A DNA stretch of 64,000 bases from positions 248,001-312,000 of the forward strand of contig NZ_JAEOAH010000003.1 of the NCBI RefSeq assembly GCF_016612995.1, written 5' to 3'. Positions within the stretch are counted from its first letter, which is position 1; every line of letters starts with the position of its first letter. Below the pieces are notes generated by a model. The model did not search any database, was not told where the DNA came from, and saw nothing but the letters and a program-made list of their open reading frames with translations. This stretch comes from Viridibacillus soli (lineage in GTDB: Bacteria > Bacillota > Bacilli > Bacillales_A > Planococcaceae). A program made the translations under genes and the position numbers. This document shows, piece by piece, positions 19,464 through 28,068 of the stretch.

Positions 19464-19478
19464 TTTTAGTAATTAAAA
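19464..19478. promoter_or_regulatory. Operator-like motif upstream of marR
   Basis: TTTTAGTAATTAAAA, 21 bases before the marR start; exact reverse complement of the motif at 18913. Consistent with autoregulation. Confidence 0.5.
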
Positions 19479-19599
19479 TATTAAACGAGTAAATAATCTA
19501 AAAACTATATATATTATACTAGTTCTAGCAATAATAATCTATTTTTTAATGAATATGTATAGGAATTGTTTTCGATAATGGATAGATTACATTACGTTA

Positions 19600-19631
19600 G
19601 GCAGACCTTATCATCTGCCATCGTTTTTTAG
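19600..19631 (+). terminator. Orphan terminator-like hairpin
   Basis: GGCAGA/TCTGCC stem with an 8-base loop, then ATCGTTTTTT. No plus-strand gene ends just before it, so it may be the end of a lost gene. The rest of 19479-19880 shows no gene. Confidence 0.45.
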
Positions 19632-19880
19632 TATTAACTTTTAGGGTGTTTGTTTTCGTTGCGTTTTTTTCCTCTCGATAGTATCAGAATCTTTATAAAA
19701 AATTATTTACAAATTCATGATCCTCATTTGTTTTAAACTTTCTTCCCCTTCCCTTCTTCTTAAATACATTATCCGAATTTAACATAAGAATTACTTATGC
19801 GTTTCTATAATTATAATAATATTCCCTTATGATTTATTTTGAGATAAAATGGAATAAGAAAGATCAAAGGGGGATTTACA

Positions 19881-20249
19881 ATGTCATTTGTATTCAAACA
19901 AATTGCTCATATTCAACTAGCTGCTCCTAAAAATTCCGAAGTATTGGCGAAAAAATTTTTTGGTGAAATTCTAGGCTTTCGAGAAATAGAGAAACCAGAA
20001 AAATTAAGAAAAAGAGGCGGAGTTTGGTTTGAATTTGGACACTATCAAATTCACATTGGGATTGAAGAACCATTTGCTCCAGCTAAAAAGGCACATCCAG
20101 CTTTTCAAGTGGAGAATATAGAAGCATTGAAACTACATTTAGCGAAAAATGAAGTTAGTTTTATTATTGATGAAGATTTGCCCGGAGCAAATAGAATTTA
20201 TATAAGTGACCCGTTTGGTAACCGAATCGAAATTTTAGAGTGGATTTGA
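19881..20249 (+). CDS. VOC superfamily protein (glyoxalase/dioxygenase fold)
   Basis: 122 residues, one vicinal-oxygen-chelate domain with two beta-alpha-beta modules. The first metal His is in IAHIQLAAP, and others may be in FGHYQIHIG and HPAFQV. The closing Glu is in SDPFGNRIEILEW, the classic VOC ending. These proteins include glyoxalases, dioxygenases and resistance proteins; the substrate cannot be told here. GGGGG precedes the ATG. It is a single gene. Confidence 0.85.
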   Translation: MSFVFKQIAHIQLAAPKNSEVLAKKFFGEILGFREIEKPEKLRKRGGVWFEFGHYQIHIGIEEPFAPAKKAHPAFQVENIEALKLHLAKNEVSFIIDEDLPGANRIYISDPFGNRIEILEWI

Positions 20250-20503
20250 CAAAAGTAGTTTAGATATCGATGTAAACAAAATAGCCTTAATTTTAATTAT
20301 TCCATAACCTATATCATAGTAATCTTTAAAATCGTAGAGCACTTTTTGAAACAAGATGATTCAAAACATGCTCTTTATTTGCCCTATTGAATTATTATCG
20401 ATATTAAGACTGCCATTTTCCAACTAATGAAGCAGGATTACGGAATAAGGGATATAATTAATCTAGGCTTAACTTGTAGACCATTGATAAAGGAGACATT
20501 CCA

Positions 20504-20995
20504 TTGTTTAATTTCTTAAACAGAACAATATTAATAAAAGATGATTTAAAAGGTATAGCTAAATTAATGTATGAGGATGTCTCTGACGATGCTTGGGATA
20601 AAGAGAATCTTACTAAAAGAAATTTAAATTTCACTAATGAAAGCATTCGATATATTGATATGTATACAGAAAGATTAATGAATACTGAAATGGGTTCTGT
20701 ACTGTTGAATGAGCATTTTGATAATTTCGTGTTTCGAATAGGTGCATATATTGGTGAAGTTATTAAAAATAGTATCAAGCAGGACTTTTTCTGGTATGAG
20801 TTTGATTCTGTTTACAATTATTCTTCCAAACTTGATGGAGTATATAATAGCATCGAAACACAAAGCGTTCTTTATTCAAAAAAGAAGGATGTAGTTATAC
20901 TACCTCTTTTCGTTGTATCGCAATTCTTGGAAGGAAACTCCACATATAATAGTTTTCTAAAGTATGTAGAAGAAATGATTAAGCAGAATTCTTAA
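20504..20995 (+). CDS. Hypothetical protein, 163 residues
   Basis: Starts with TTG and AAGGAG about 9 bases upstream. The product is acidic and mixed helix/strand, with NEHFDNFVFRIGAYIGEVIK as its best-defined block, the kind of alpha/beta segment seen in small cytosolic immunity-like or DUF proteins. No signal peptide and no membrane helix. I do not recognise a family and do not assign a function. Confidence 0.6.
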   Translation: MFNFLNRTILIKDDLKGIAKLMYEDVSDDAWDKENLTKRNLNFTNESIRYIDMYTERLMNTEMGSVLLNEHFDNFVFRIGAYIGEVIKNSIKQDFFWYEFDSVYNYSSKLDGVYNSIETQSVLYSKKKDVVILPLFVVSQFLEGNSTYNSFLKYVEEMIKQNS

Positions 20996-21166
20996 GTAAT
21001 ACCATTAATGAATACACCATTTTTTATCATTTCCAAAATGAAAAGAAAGATACTTATAGCAAGGTTTCATAAATTGTTAAGCAAGAAAATTCCGATTCCA
21101 TTATTAAACTAACTGGGTGCTTTTGAAAAGAGTTGTACCTAATTTATAGATCAACTCTATACAAAG

Positions 21167-21343
21167 CTAGTGTTTATCAAACATTTCCTTTTGTTTTTTT
21201 AGCTTTGAAATCATTTCAAGGATTAATAAGAATACTATAATACTGCATGCTGATAAAAACGTTGATAATGAAATGACTTTAAATAGCTTTAATACGACCA
21301 AAACAGCCAAGAGAAATATTCGCCAGATGAATAATCTGTTCAA
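21167..21343 (-). CDS. Small two-helix membrane protein
   Basis: 58 residues from a TTG at 21343 with GGAGG 7 bases upstream. Two hydrophobic helices (FIWRIFLLAVLVVLKLF and LSACSIIVFLLILEMI) are followed by a basic tail KLKKQKEMFDKH. No family recognised. Confidence 0.5.
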   Translation of the reverse strand: MNRLFIWRIFLLAVLVVLKLFKVISLSTFLSACSIIVFLLILEMISKLKKQKEMFDKH

Positions 21344-21774
21344 ATATTCCACCTCCTTAATTTTTGGTGAATAACAAGTAGTTTATTTCATCTATTATAT
21401 GTGTTAATGCCAAAATTATCATCAATATCCTTTATATCACATTATTTATGCATTAAATTTCCGAGTTCTTATTGAATTATTTGTTTCATGAACAAGGAAT
21501 AAACAACTTTCAATCGCAAACATTTTTAAACTTTGTTCATCTGTATCAAACGCAATCTTTCGAAGAAATTAAACCGTATATGGAAAAGTCCCTTTGTTCG
21601 TTCTTTGCCTGTTTTTAAGAAATAATGGGTAAAACTACGAGCCTTTGAGATTTCACGGATAATATCAACTACTTTCATTCAATCGAACAAAAATTCTTAC
21701 CTCTATTACAGAATTTTTGTTCTAAAAATTCAAATAACAACAGTCTTGATTAACATAGCCAACAATAAAAACAA
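21344..21774. other. Intergenic region without a recognisable gene
   Basis: 430 AT-rich bases. Short open stretches near 21590-21680 might be an old gene fragment, but no motif is clear in any frame. Confidence 0.4.
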
Positions 21775-22284
21775 TTATTTTATAGGAAGATACATAACAT
21801 CTTCTTCTCCATATACTTCACCAGTTGGAATAAAGCCAAATTTAGTATATAAATCACGCGCATTTTTGTTATCTTTATATACTGTTAGACGAATTTCTTC
21901 ACAAATTTGAAATCGATTGACGATCCACTCAGTCATTGCAATAAGTGCTGCTTTACCATATCCTTGTCGTTGACACCTGTCATCAATAATGAATCCATTG
22001 ATCCAATACATATTCGTCGTATTTTCTTCATATGCATGCATGATGAAGCCTACCATTCGCTCATTGTCATAAATGGCAAAAGGGATATATTCAACTTGAT
22101 CTCCATCTGGTTTTATATATACTTTAGCTAGAGATACTGCAACTGATGGAACAAAATTCGTCTGCCCATTTTCAACACTTAACTTCAGTGCTTCTTCCCA
22201 ATTTTCTCTCGTTACGGGTTTTAATTGTACTTTTATATAAATCACCTCTATGTCAATTAAATTAATAGTCATTTGCATTGTCAC
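21775..22284 (-). CDS. GNAT N-acetyltransferase (BltD-like)
   Basis: A GNAT domain of about 150 residues. Strand 4 and the acetyl-CoA loop are INGFIIDDRCQRQGYGKAAL, and the later VYKDNKNARDLYTKFGFIPT is the usual second motif. It resembles spermidine/spermine acetyltransferases such as BltD, so a polyamine substrate is possible but unproven. The start is unclear: GAGGTG stands 6 bases before an ATA at 22227, while the ATG-like upstream choices have no site, so the N-terminal 18 residues given here may not be translated. It is a single gene. Confidence 0.8.
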   Translation of the reverse strand: MTMQMTINLIDIEVIYIKVQLKPVTRENWEEALKLSVENGQTNFVPSVAVSLAKVYIKPDGDQVEYIPFAIYDNERMVGFIMHAYEENTTNMYWINGFIIDDRCQRQGYGKAALIAMTEWIVNRFQICEEIRLTVYKDNKNARDLYTKFGFIPTGEVYGEEDVMYLPIK

Positions 22285-22417
22285 TACTTCTTATATCCAC
22301 AATATACAAATTGAGTAACAACAATCCATATCAATTCAATGAATTTCCTCTATTTAATTACATTGTTATAAAACTGGATTATTTTTCGAACTACCAAATA
22401 TAGCATCATTAATATAA

Positions 22418-23032
22418 TTACAAATACAAACCTTCGAAGTAAACTGACGTGATGGTTTGAGCAATTTCTTCGATAGAACGTTGATGATCGTTACGGACAA
22501 TTTCCCAAAGATACATTTCATTTGTGAAAAACCACCCTTTTGCTACAAGCTCATGGTTTAGTTCAGCTCTTGCCAGTCCATTTTGCTGTGCATAGGCGAC
22601 GTCCTTTGAAATTCGCTGAATGAACTTCATCCGAATTGCTTTCCATTTATCTGATATAACCGTTGAAATTCCAATAGCCTGTTCAAAAACTTGCATCATA
22701 TTACGCTCAGCCTCTGCCATTTTTAAAAAAGCATTTGCTTGTTTGTTTATGGTATGTTTTGCTTCACCTTTTGATTTTGGAAAGAAAGAGGTTTCGGCAA
22801 TTTCATAAAATTGCTCCATGATATTCTCCATTAATACAATTAAAAGATCCTCTTTTCCCTTAAAATGAACATAGGCAGTTCCATAACCGATGTTTGCCTT
22901 TTTGATCATTTGAGAAATAACCGCAGCTTGAAAACCTTCTTCAAGAAAAATTTCCTTTGCAACTCCTAATAACTTTTGACGTGTCATAATTGAGCGCAAG
23001 TGTCGTTTATCCCCTACTTTACCATTATCCAT
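22418..23032 (-). CDS. TetR-family regulator, probable repressor of the kyn operon
   Basis: 204 residues with the N-terminal helix-turn-helix of TetR proteins (ISQMIKKANIGYGTAYVHFK). The long C-terminal helical ligand domain ends in a helix like those that bind acyl- or aromatic ligands. It is divergent from kynU across a 180-base region that holds the kynU promoter and an inverted repeat TGACA-N3-TGTCA overlapping its -35 box. The context suggests it senses tryptophan or kynurenine and controls the operon, but that is inference. ATG with GGGGAGG 6-7 bases upstream. Confidence 0.88.
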   Translation of the reverse strand: MDNGKVGDKRHLRSIMTRQKLLGVAKEIFLEEGFQAAVISQMIKKANIGYGTAYVHFKGKEDLLIVLMENIMEQFYEIAETSFFPKSKGEAKHTINKQANAFLKMAEAERNMMQVFEQAIGISTVISDKWKAIRMKFIQRISKDVAYAQQNGLARAELNHELVAKGWFFTNEMYLWEIVRNDHQRSIEEIAQTITSVYFEGLYL

Positions 23033-23143
23033 TCCTATTCCTCCCCTTATCCTCTAGCATAAATCAAATCTTCCAAAATAAAAAACATTTGTTGGAAAAA
23101 ATCTTTAAGTAATTTAATATTAATAATTTTCTGATTTAACTTA

Positions 23144-23173
23144 TTGACATTGTGTCATATTCTTTGGTACGAT
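23144..23173 (+). promoter_or_regulatory. kynU promoter with overlapping inverted repeat
   Basis: TTGACA at 23144-23149 and TACGAT at 23168-23173, spaced 18 bases. The perfect inverted repeat TGACA-TTG-TGTCA (23145-23157) covers the -35, as expected for a repressor site. A second repeat TTCCAA...TTGGAA lies near 23071-23096 on the tetR side. Confidence 0.55.
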
Positions 23174-23214
23174 TCTTCTGGAATATTCAGACAAATTAAT
23201 TTAGGAGGATCCTT

Positions 23215-24492
23215 ATGGTTTCAAAATACACTTTGGATTACGCAAAACAACTGGATGAGAAAGATATCCTTAAAAGTTTTCGAGAAGAGTTTTATTTAAA
23301 GCCAGATGCCATCTATATGGATGGAAACTCATTGGGACTTCTTTCGAAAAGAGCTGAACGCACTCTTTTGGAATCTTTAGAGGATTGGAAAAAATACGGG
23401 ATTGATGGATGGACTCAAGGGAATCACCCATGGTTTTACATGGCAGAGAAATTGGCCGAGAAGATTGCACAATTAGTTGGCGCATCTCACGAGGAAGTTA
23501 TTGTAACAGGGTCTACAACTGTAAATCTGCATCAACTTGTAGCTACTTTTTATAAGCCGGAAGGAATACGCACAAAAATACTAGCAGATGAACTAACTTT
23601 TCCGACTGATATTTATGCTCTTCAAAGTCAACTGTCTATACATGGATACGACCCACAAACCAATCTTATTCGTGTGAAAAGTCGCAATGGCCGATTTCTT
23701 GATGAGGATGACATTATCGAAGCAATGACCGATGACATCGCTCTGATCATCTTACCAACAGTCCTGTATCGCAGTGGTCAAATTTTGGATATGAAACGCT
23801 TAACTGAAGAAGCACATAAAAGAGGAATCGTGATCGGATTTGACGGATGTCATTCTATTGGTGCAATCCCGCATTTATTCAGTGAATGGGGTGTTGACTT
23901 TGCGTATTGGTGCAATTATAAACATTTAAATGGCGGTCCTGGCGCTGTTGGGGGCTTATATGTAAATCGAAAACATTTTGGAACGATGCCTGGATTGGCT
24001 GGATGGTTCGGGTCAAGAAAAGATAAACAATTCGATTTGGAGCATACATTAACACCAGCTGAATCTGCTGGAGCGTATCAAATTGGAACACCTCATGTTT
24101 TAAGTTGTGCACCCTTGATTGGGTCTTTAGATATTTTTATAGAAGCTGGAATCGAAAATATTCGAGAAAAATCTCTAAAAATCAATCAATATTTAATAGA
24201 TTTAGTGGAATTAAAGTTGGAAAATATGGGATTTTTCATTGGAACTCCTAGAGAAGACATACGTCGCGGAGGTCATGTGAGCCTTGAGCATATAGAAGCT
24301 GCACGCATTTGTAAGGCATTGAAAGAAAACGGTGTCATTCCGGATTTCCGAGCACCAAACATCATCCGTCTTGCTCCAGTTGCACTATACACTTCCTACG
24401 CAGAAGTTTGGAAAGTGGTACAAATACTCAAGAATATCATGGCTGAAAAAAAATATGAAAAATTCAAGAATGAACGAGAAGTCATTGCATAA
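23215..24492 (+). CDS. kynU: Kynureninase
   Basis: 425 residues, a PLP-dependent fold-type I enzyme. Family marks include [13 protein letters not shown] at the N-terminus, [15 protein letters not shown], the phosphate/aldimine region [20 protein letters not shown] with the PLP lysine, and the C-terminal [10 protein letters not shown] and [17 protein letters not shown]. It cleaves kynurenine to anthranilate and alanine. ATG with AGGAGG just upstream. First gene of a kynU-kynA-kynB operon, with a 214-base gap before kynA. Confidence 0.95.
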   Translation: MVSKYTLDYAKQLDEKDILKSFREEFYLKPDAIYMDGNSLGLLSKRAERTLLESLEDWKKYGIDGWTQGNHPWFYMAEKLAEKIAQLVGASHEEVIVTGSTTVNLHQLVATFYKPEGIRTKILADELTFPTDIYALQSQLSIHGYDPQTNLIRVKSRNGRFLDEDDIIEAMTDDIALIILPTVLYRSGQILDMKRLTEEAHKRGIVIGFDGCHSIGAIPHLFSEWGVDFAYWCNYKHLNGGPGAVGGLYVNRKHFGTMPGLAGWFGSRKDKQFDLEHTLTPAESAGAYQIGTPHVLSCAPLIGSLDIFIEAGIENIREKSLKINQYLIDLVELKLENMGFFIGTPREDIRRGGHVSLEHIEAARICKALKENGVIPDFRAPNIIRLAPVALYTSYAEVWKVVQILKNIMAEKKYEKFKNEREVIA

Positions 24493-24706
24493 CGTAATAT
24501 CCACCAAATGATAGTTTACAAATTTCTAAATCATGCTTCAAATCGGGATTCCTCGGTTACTATTTTTACTTGTCGCCTATTTTGTTTCGAAAAGAAGAAA
24601 TGATAATCATTGTAGCGGCAGATTCTCTGGATGTGAAGAAAAAATAGAATATAATAATGGAATAAATAGTATGAGCGATTTATATGAAAAGTGAGGGGAT
24701 TGCATA

Positions 24707-25561
24707 ATGAAAAATAAGGATAACAATGAACAAACAATAACTGGGCTTGAGAAAGAAATTCAAACCGATTTTCAAAAATCGATGTCTTACGGAGATTATC
24801 TCCACCTTGATAAGATTTTATCTAGTCAGCATAGACTTTCCAACCATCACGATGAAATGCTTTTCATCATTATCCATCAAGCAAGTGAGTTATGGATGAA
24901 GCTCATTTTACATGAGTTGGCAGCTGCTACTGAGTGTATACGCCAAAATAAGCTGGAACCCTCGTTTAAAATGTTGTCGCGTGTTTCGAGAATTCAGCAG
25001 CAATTGATTCAGTCATGGAGTGTCCTTTCGACTTTGACACCTTCTGAATACATGGAATTTAGGGATAAACTGGGTCAATCTTCTGGATTCCAATCTTATC
25101 AAAATCGTTTGATTGAATTTGCATTAGGAAACAAAAATGTCCATATGCTATCAGTCTATCAACATCAGACAGAACTATCTGAGCAAATGCTCCAGGCCCT
25201 TCATGAGCCAAGTATTTATGACGCCGCTATTAATGCCCTTGTGGCACGTGGATTACCTATTGACCAAGAAGCTATTAGCAGGGATTTTTCACAAATATAT
25301 GAACCAAATACCAGTGTGGAAGAGGCATGGCTGACAGTCTACCGCGATGTCGAGCAATATTGGGACTTATATGAGTTGGCCGAGAAGTTAGTAGACATAG
25401 GCAATCAACAGCAATTATGGCGTTTTAATCATGTAAGTACAGTAGAAAGAATTATTGGTCATAAACAAGGAACTGGTGGATCATCAGGTGTTACGTATTT
25501 AAAAAGAGTACTGGACCAACACTTCTTCCCAGAACTATGGAGTCTAAGAACAAAGCTATAA
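24707..25561 (+). CDS. kynA: Tryptophan 2,3-dioxygenase
   Basis: 284 residues, the normal bacterial length. The substrate pocket motif [20 protein letters not shown] is intact. The C-terminal [18 protein letters not shown] carries the heme-ligand His and the TGGSSG loop that binds the tryptophan carboxylate. The heme enzyme opens the indole ring of tryptophan to N-formylkynurenine, the first and committed step of the pathway. Gene order puts it second, between kynU and kynB. GAGGGG precedes the ATG. Confidence 0.95.
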   Translation: MKNKDNNEQTITGLEKEIQTDFQKSMSYGDYLHLDKILSSQHRLSNHHDEMLFIIIHQASELWMKLILHELAAATECIRQNKLEPSFKMLSRVSRIQQQLIQSWSVLSTLTPSEYMEFRDKLGQSSGFQSYQNRLIEFALGNKNVHMLSVYQHQTELSEQMLQALHEPSIYDAAINALVARGLPIDQEAISRDFSQIYEPNTSVEEAWLTVYRDVEQYWDLYELAEKLVDIGNQQQLWRFNHVSTVERIIGHKQGTGGSSGVTYLKRVLDQHFFPELWSLRTKL

Positions 25562-25636
25562 GAAGAAATAAAGTAGGTTTTTCTTATAAAAGAGCGGCAA
25601 AGAAAATAATAGCCAAAAGAGATGGAGGTAAGATGC

Positions 25637-26263
25637 ATGGGTATATGGATTGATATTTCACAACGTCTTGATGAAAACGTTGCAGTATGGCCTGGAGATA
25701 CACCATTCTCATACAAAGTCAATTGGAGTAAAGTAGAGAGTGGATCTGTCAATGTAGGTCAAATCAATATGAGTTTACACACTGGTACTCATATTGATGC
25801 ACCCTTTCATTTTGATAACGATGGAAAAAGAGTAATTGATCTGGATCTCGATTTATATATAGGGAATGCAACAGTTATCCATTTACCGAACAAAACTAGC
25901 ATTGGCGTAAATGAATTATCCAATCTAGATCTACAAGGCGTGACGCGACTGTTAATCCGCACAGATGCATGGAAGAATCGAAGCGTGTTTCCACAAACCA
26001 TTCCTCATATCCAACCAGAATTAGCGGCATATCTTTCAGAACTGGGTGTTCGTCTTATTGGCCTTGATTTACCTTCAGTAGATCCACTTGATAGTAAAGA
26101 ATTGTCTGCTCATCATGAACTTGCCGGTCATAAAATTCACATTTTAGAGGGGCTTGTATTAGACGAGATTGGACCAGGAAATTATGAGTTGGCAGCCCTC
26201 CCACTTCCATTGGTTGAAGCAGATGGAAGTCCGATACGTGCTGTATTGAAAAAGTTACCCTAA
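25637..26263 (+). CDS. kynB: Kynurenine formamidase
   Basis: 208 residues from the ATG at 25637 with GGAGGT 7 bases upstream; the earlier ATG at 25622 overlaps that site. The cyclase-family metal motif HTGTHIDAPFHF is present, as are the later GLDLPSVDPLDS and HHELAGHKIHILEGLVLD segments of KynB. It hydrolyses N-formylkynurenine to kynurenine and formate using a metal centre. With kynA and kynU it completes the conversion of tryptophan to anthranilate. Confidence 0.94.
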   Translation: MGIWIDISQRLDENVAVWPGDTPFSYKVNWSKVESGSVNVGQINMSLHTGTHIDAPFHFDNDGKRVIDLDLDLYIGNATVIHLPNKTSIGVNELSNLDLQGVTRLLIRTDAWKNRSVFPQTIPHIQPELAAYLSELGVRLIGLDLPSVDPLDSKELSAHHELAGHKIHILEGLVLDEIGPGNYELAALPLPLVEADGSPIRAVLKKLP

Positions 26264-26479
26264 AAAGAAATAGGACTTGAAATGTATGTATTGAGTTAAA
26301 ATCTTTCATAAGAACGAGCCGGGTCACGAAATTGATTTGGCTTGTTTAAATTATTTTGGTCCATTAAATACTGATAACTCGAACATTCGTTTAAGCTCTT
26401 TAATTGCAAATCTTGAATTAACTAGTCCATCAGTAAAGGTAAATAGATTACATAATTCAATGTTTTAAAAAGAAAAAAT

Positions 26480-26510
26480 ACATATTAGCCATCACTAATA
26501 TGTGTTTTTC
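26480..26510 (+). terminator. Terminator downstream of the kyn operon
   Basis: CATATTAG/CTAATATG stem with a 6-base loop, then TGTTTTTC. About 215 bases after kynB; no other gene is seen in 26264-26623. Confidence 0.7.
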
Positions 26511-26623
26511 TTCTTTATGGATTATTAGAAGGGGAGATTTATCGCTTCCATTAACAATAATTCGGATGATGTGATTAAATCGCAATTCCAGACTACTAGT
26601 TTTGTCATCGACAAGATTCCACA

Positions 26624-27001
26624 TTATGAATTATTTTGTTCAATAATAGCAAAGTAATTATCTTCAATATCCGCAAAGTTAAATACTTTACCATGAGGTA
26701 ATTCAACGATTGCTCCTACTTTTACGCCTTTTTCTTGTAAATTTTGATAGTCTTTTTCAAGATCATTTGAATAAAGCAAAACAGATGGTGTACCTAAATG
26801 CAATTCCGGACTTATATTAGCTATAAATTCTTTATCATGCAGAACAAAGCTAGTTTCGCTATCCACTGTTGGTGCTAGCTCAACCGATAAAGGTTCCTTA
26901 CTTTTTTGTCGAACGACAAAATTCAATTTATCCTCCCAAAAAGTTGCAACCGCTTCAACATCCTTCACGTATAACATAACTTGTCCAATCTTTTTAATCA
27001 T
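26624..27001 (-). CDS. VOC superfamily protein (glyoxalase/bleomycin-resistance type)
   Basis: 125 residues with one VOC domain: GQVMLYVKDVEAVATFWEDK opens module one, and VFNFADIEDNYFAIIEQN closes module two with its acidic ligand. The PhnB-like MLYVKD start is common in Bacillus members. Substrate unknown. AAGGAGGT precedes the ATG. It stands alone, convergent to the kyn operon. Confidence 0.85.
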   Translation of the reverse strand: MIKKIGQVMLYVKDVEAVATFWEDKLNFVVRQKSKEPLSVELAPTVDSETSFVLHDKEFIANISPELHLGTPSVLLYSNDLEKDYQNLQEKGVKVGAIVELPHGKVFNFADIEDNYFAIIEQNNS

Positions 27002-27246
27002 CTCACTACCTCCTTATTTTATAAAAATAGTATAGCATCTTTTTTATCTATACAATAATTCGGGGCCATTTTTCGCGATTAGGTACAATCATCCCTTATC
27101 TTTAACATAGGACAATACACTCTTAGCTATTGCGCAAACAAAAAAAGCTCAATTACCTTTTATAGTAATTGAACTGTATGAATATAATTTTTATTAGAGA
27201 GAGCAAAAAGGAATATCCAAAAGATACTCCTTTTTAATAGCTAAGA

Positions 27247-27447
27247 TTAAAGTTTTGTAACGTTAGCTGCTTGTGGTCCGCGGTTACCTTCAACAACTTC
27301 AAATTCAACTTTTTGACCTTCGTCAAGAGTTTTGAAGCCGTCACCTTGGATAGCGCTGAAGTGTACGAATACGTCGTTTTCGCCTTCAACTTCTACAAAA
27401 CCGAAGCCTTTTTCTGAGTTAAACCATTTTACTGTACCTTGTTTCAT
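27247..27447 (-). CDS. csp: Cold-shock protein (CspA/CspB family)
   Basis: 66 residues, a single OB-fold. RNP1 is KGFGFVEV and RNP2 is VFVHFSAI, with the KWFNSEKG opening. Csp proteins bind single-stranded nucleic acid and act as RNA chaperones, often at low temperature. A consensus sigma-A promoter and an untranslated leader of about 150 bases with a long hairpin precede it, as in cold-shock genes. GGAGG is 9 bases before the ATG. Confidence 0.97.
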   Translation of the reverse strand: MKQGTVKWFNSEKGFGFVEVEGENDVFVHFSAIQGDGFKTLDEGQKVEFEVVEGNRGPQAANVTKL

Positions 27448-27507
27448 GTGAGAAAACCTCCAAAAAATTAAATGTAGACAATATGTAATTAATGACCGAA
27501 ATCAAAA

Positions 27508-27565
27508 ATTCACATATTACATAAAGTACCGACCTACCGCCGATCACTTTTTGTAATATGTGAAT
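27508..27565 (-). promoter_or_regulatory. Long stem-loop in the csp 5' leader
   Basis: A perfect 13-bp stem (ATTCACATATTAC with GTAATATGTGAAT) encloses 32 bases that can pair further (AAAGT with ACTTT). It sits in the transcribed leader, 60-120 bases before the csp start. By analogy with cspA leaders it could act as a temperature-dependent structure. Confidence 0.55.
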
Positions 27566-27601
27566 GCTAGTTGCGGTTAATCAATTTCAATTGTTAATAT
27601 T

Positions 27602-27630
27602 AGTATACGCACGCACAAAAGTTTTGTCAA
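27602..27630 (-). promoter_or_regulatory. csp sigma-A promoter
   Basis: On the minus strand TTGACA (27630-27625) and TATACT (27607-27602) with a 17-base spacer, an almost perfect housekeeping promoter. The transcript should start near 27595. Confidence 0.8.
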
Positions 27631-27676
27631 CGAAAGTTCATAATTTTTTGGAAAATTTTATTATTTCTCACATTTT

Positions 27677-27952
27677 TTATTCACTAACCCAAATGATCCC
27701 GTGGTATGTTTGGATATCCTCATCACATGCTTCACAAAACCCAATTTCATCATCCGACCAAAATGCCCAGAAGTGTTCTTTCTTATTTGCATCATGCTCA
27801 TACTTTTCTTTGAAATCTTGCAATGTTTCAACTAAATATCGCTCAGCTTCTTCTTTAACTTGAAACGTATTTTCTTCTACAATACACTCTTCCCAACCTT
27901 CAAATTGCCACCAGGGTTCATAATCTGCCTTCATATAAATTATTTTATACAT
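27677..27952 (-). CDS. DUF1033 family protein
   Basis: 91 residues. The MKADYEPWWQFEGWEE opening and the acidic FWSDDEIGFCEACDEDIQTYHG stretch are typical of DUF1033, a small cytosolic family common in Bacilli. No function is known. AAAGGAT is about 9 bases before the ATG. It ends about 45 bases upstream of the csp promoter. Confidence 0.85.
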   Translation of the reverse strand: MYKIIYMKADYEPWWQFEGWEECIVEENTFQVKEEAERYLVETLQDFKEKYEHDANKKEHFWAFWSDDEIGFCEACDEDIQTYHGIIWVSE

Positions 27953-28068
27953 ATTTTCAAATCCTTTTTAATATATTCTATTAAACCAGTCTTTTATATC
28001 TATCTTACCTCTATTAAGTGTGATAAAATTACTATAAAAATACTACAATTTTACACAGGGGGATTCGG

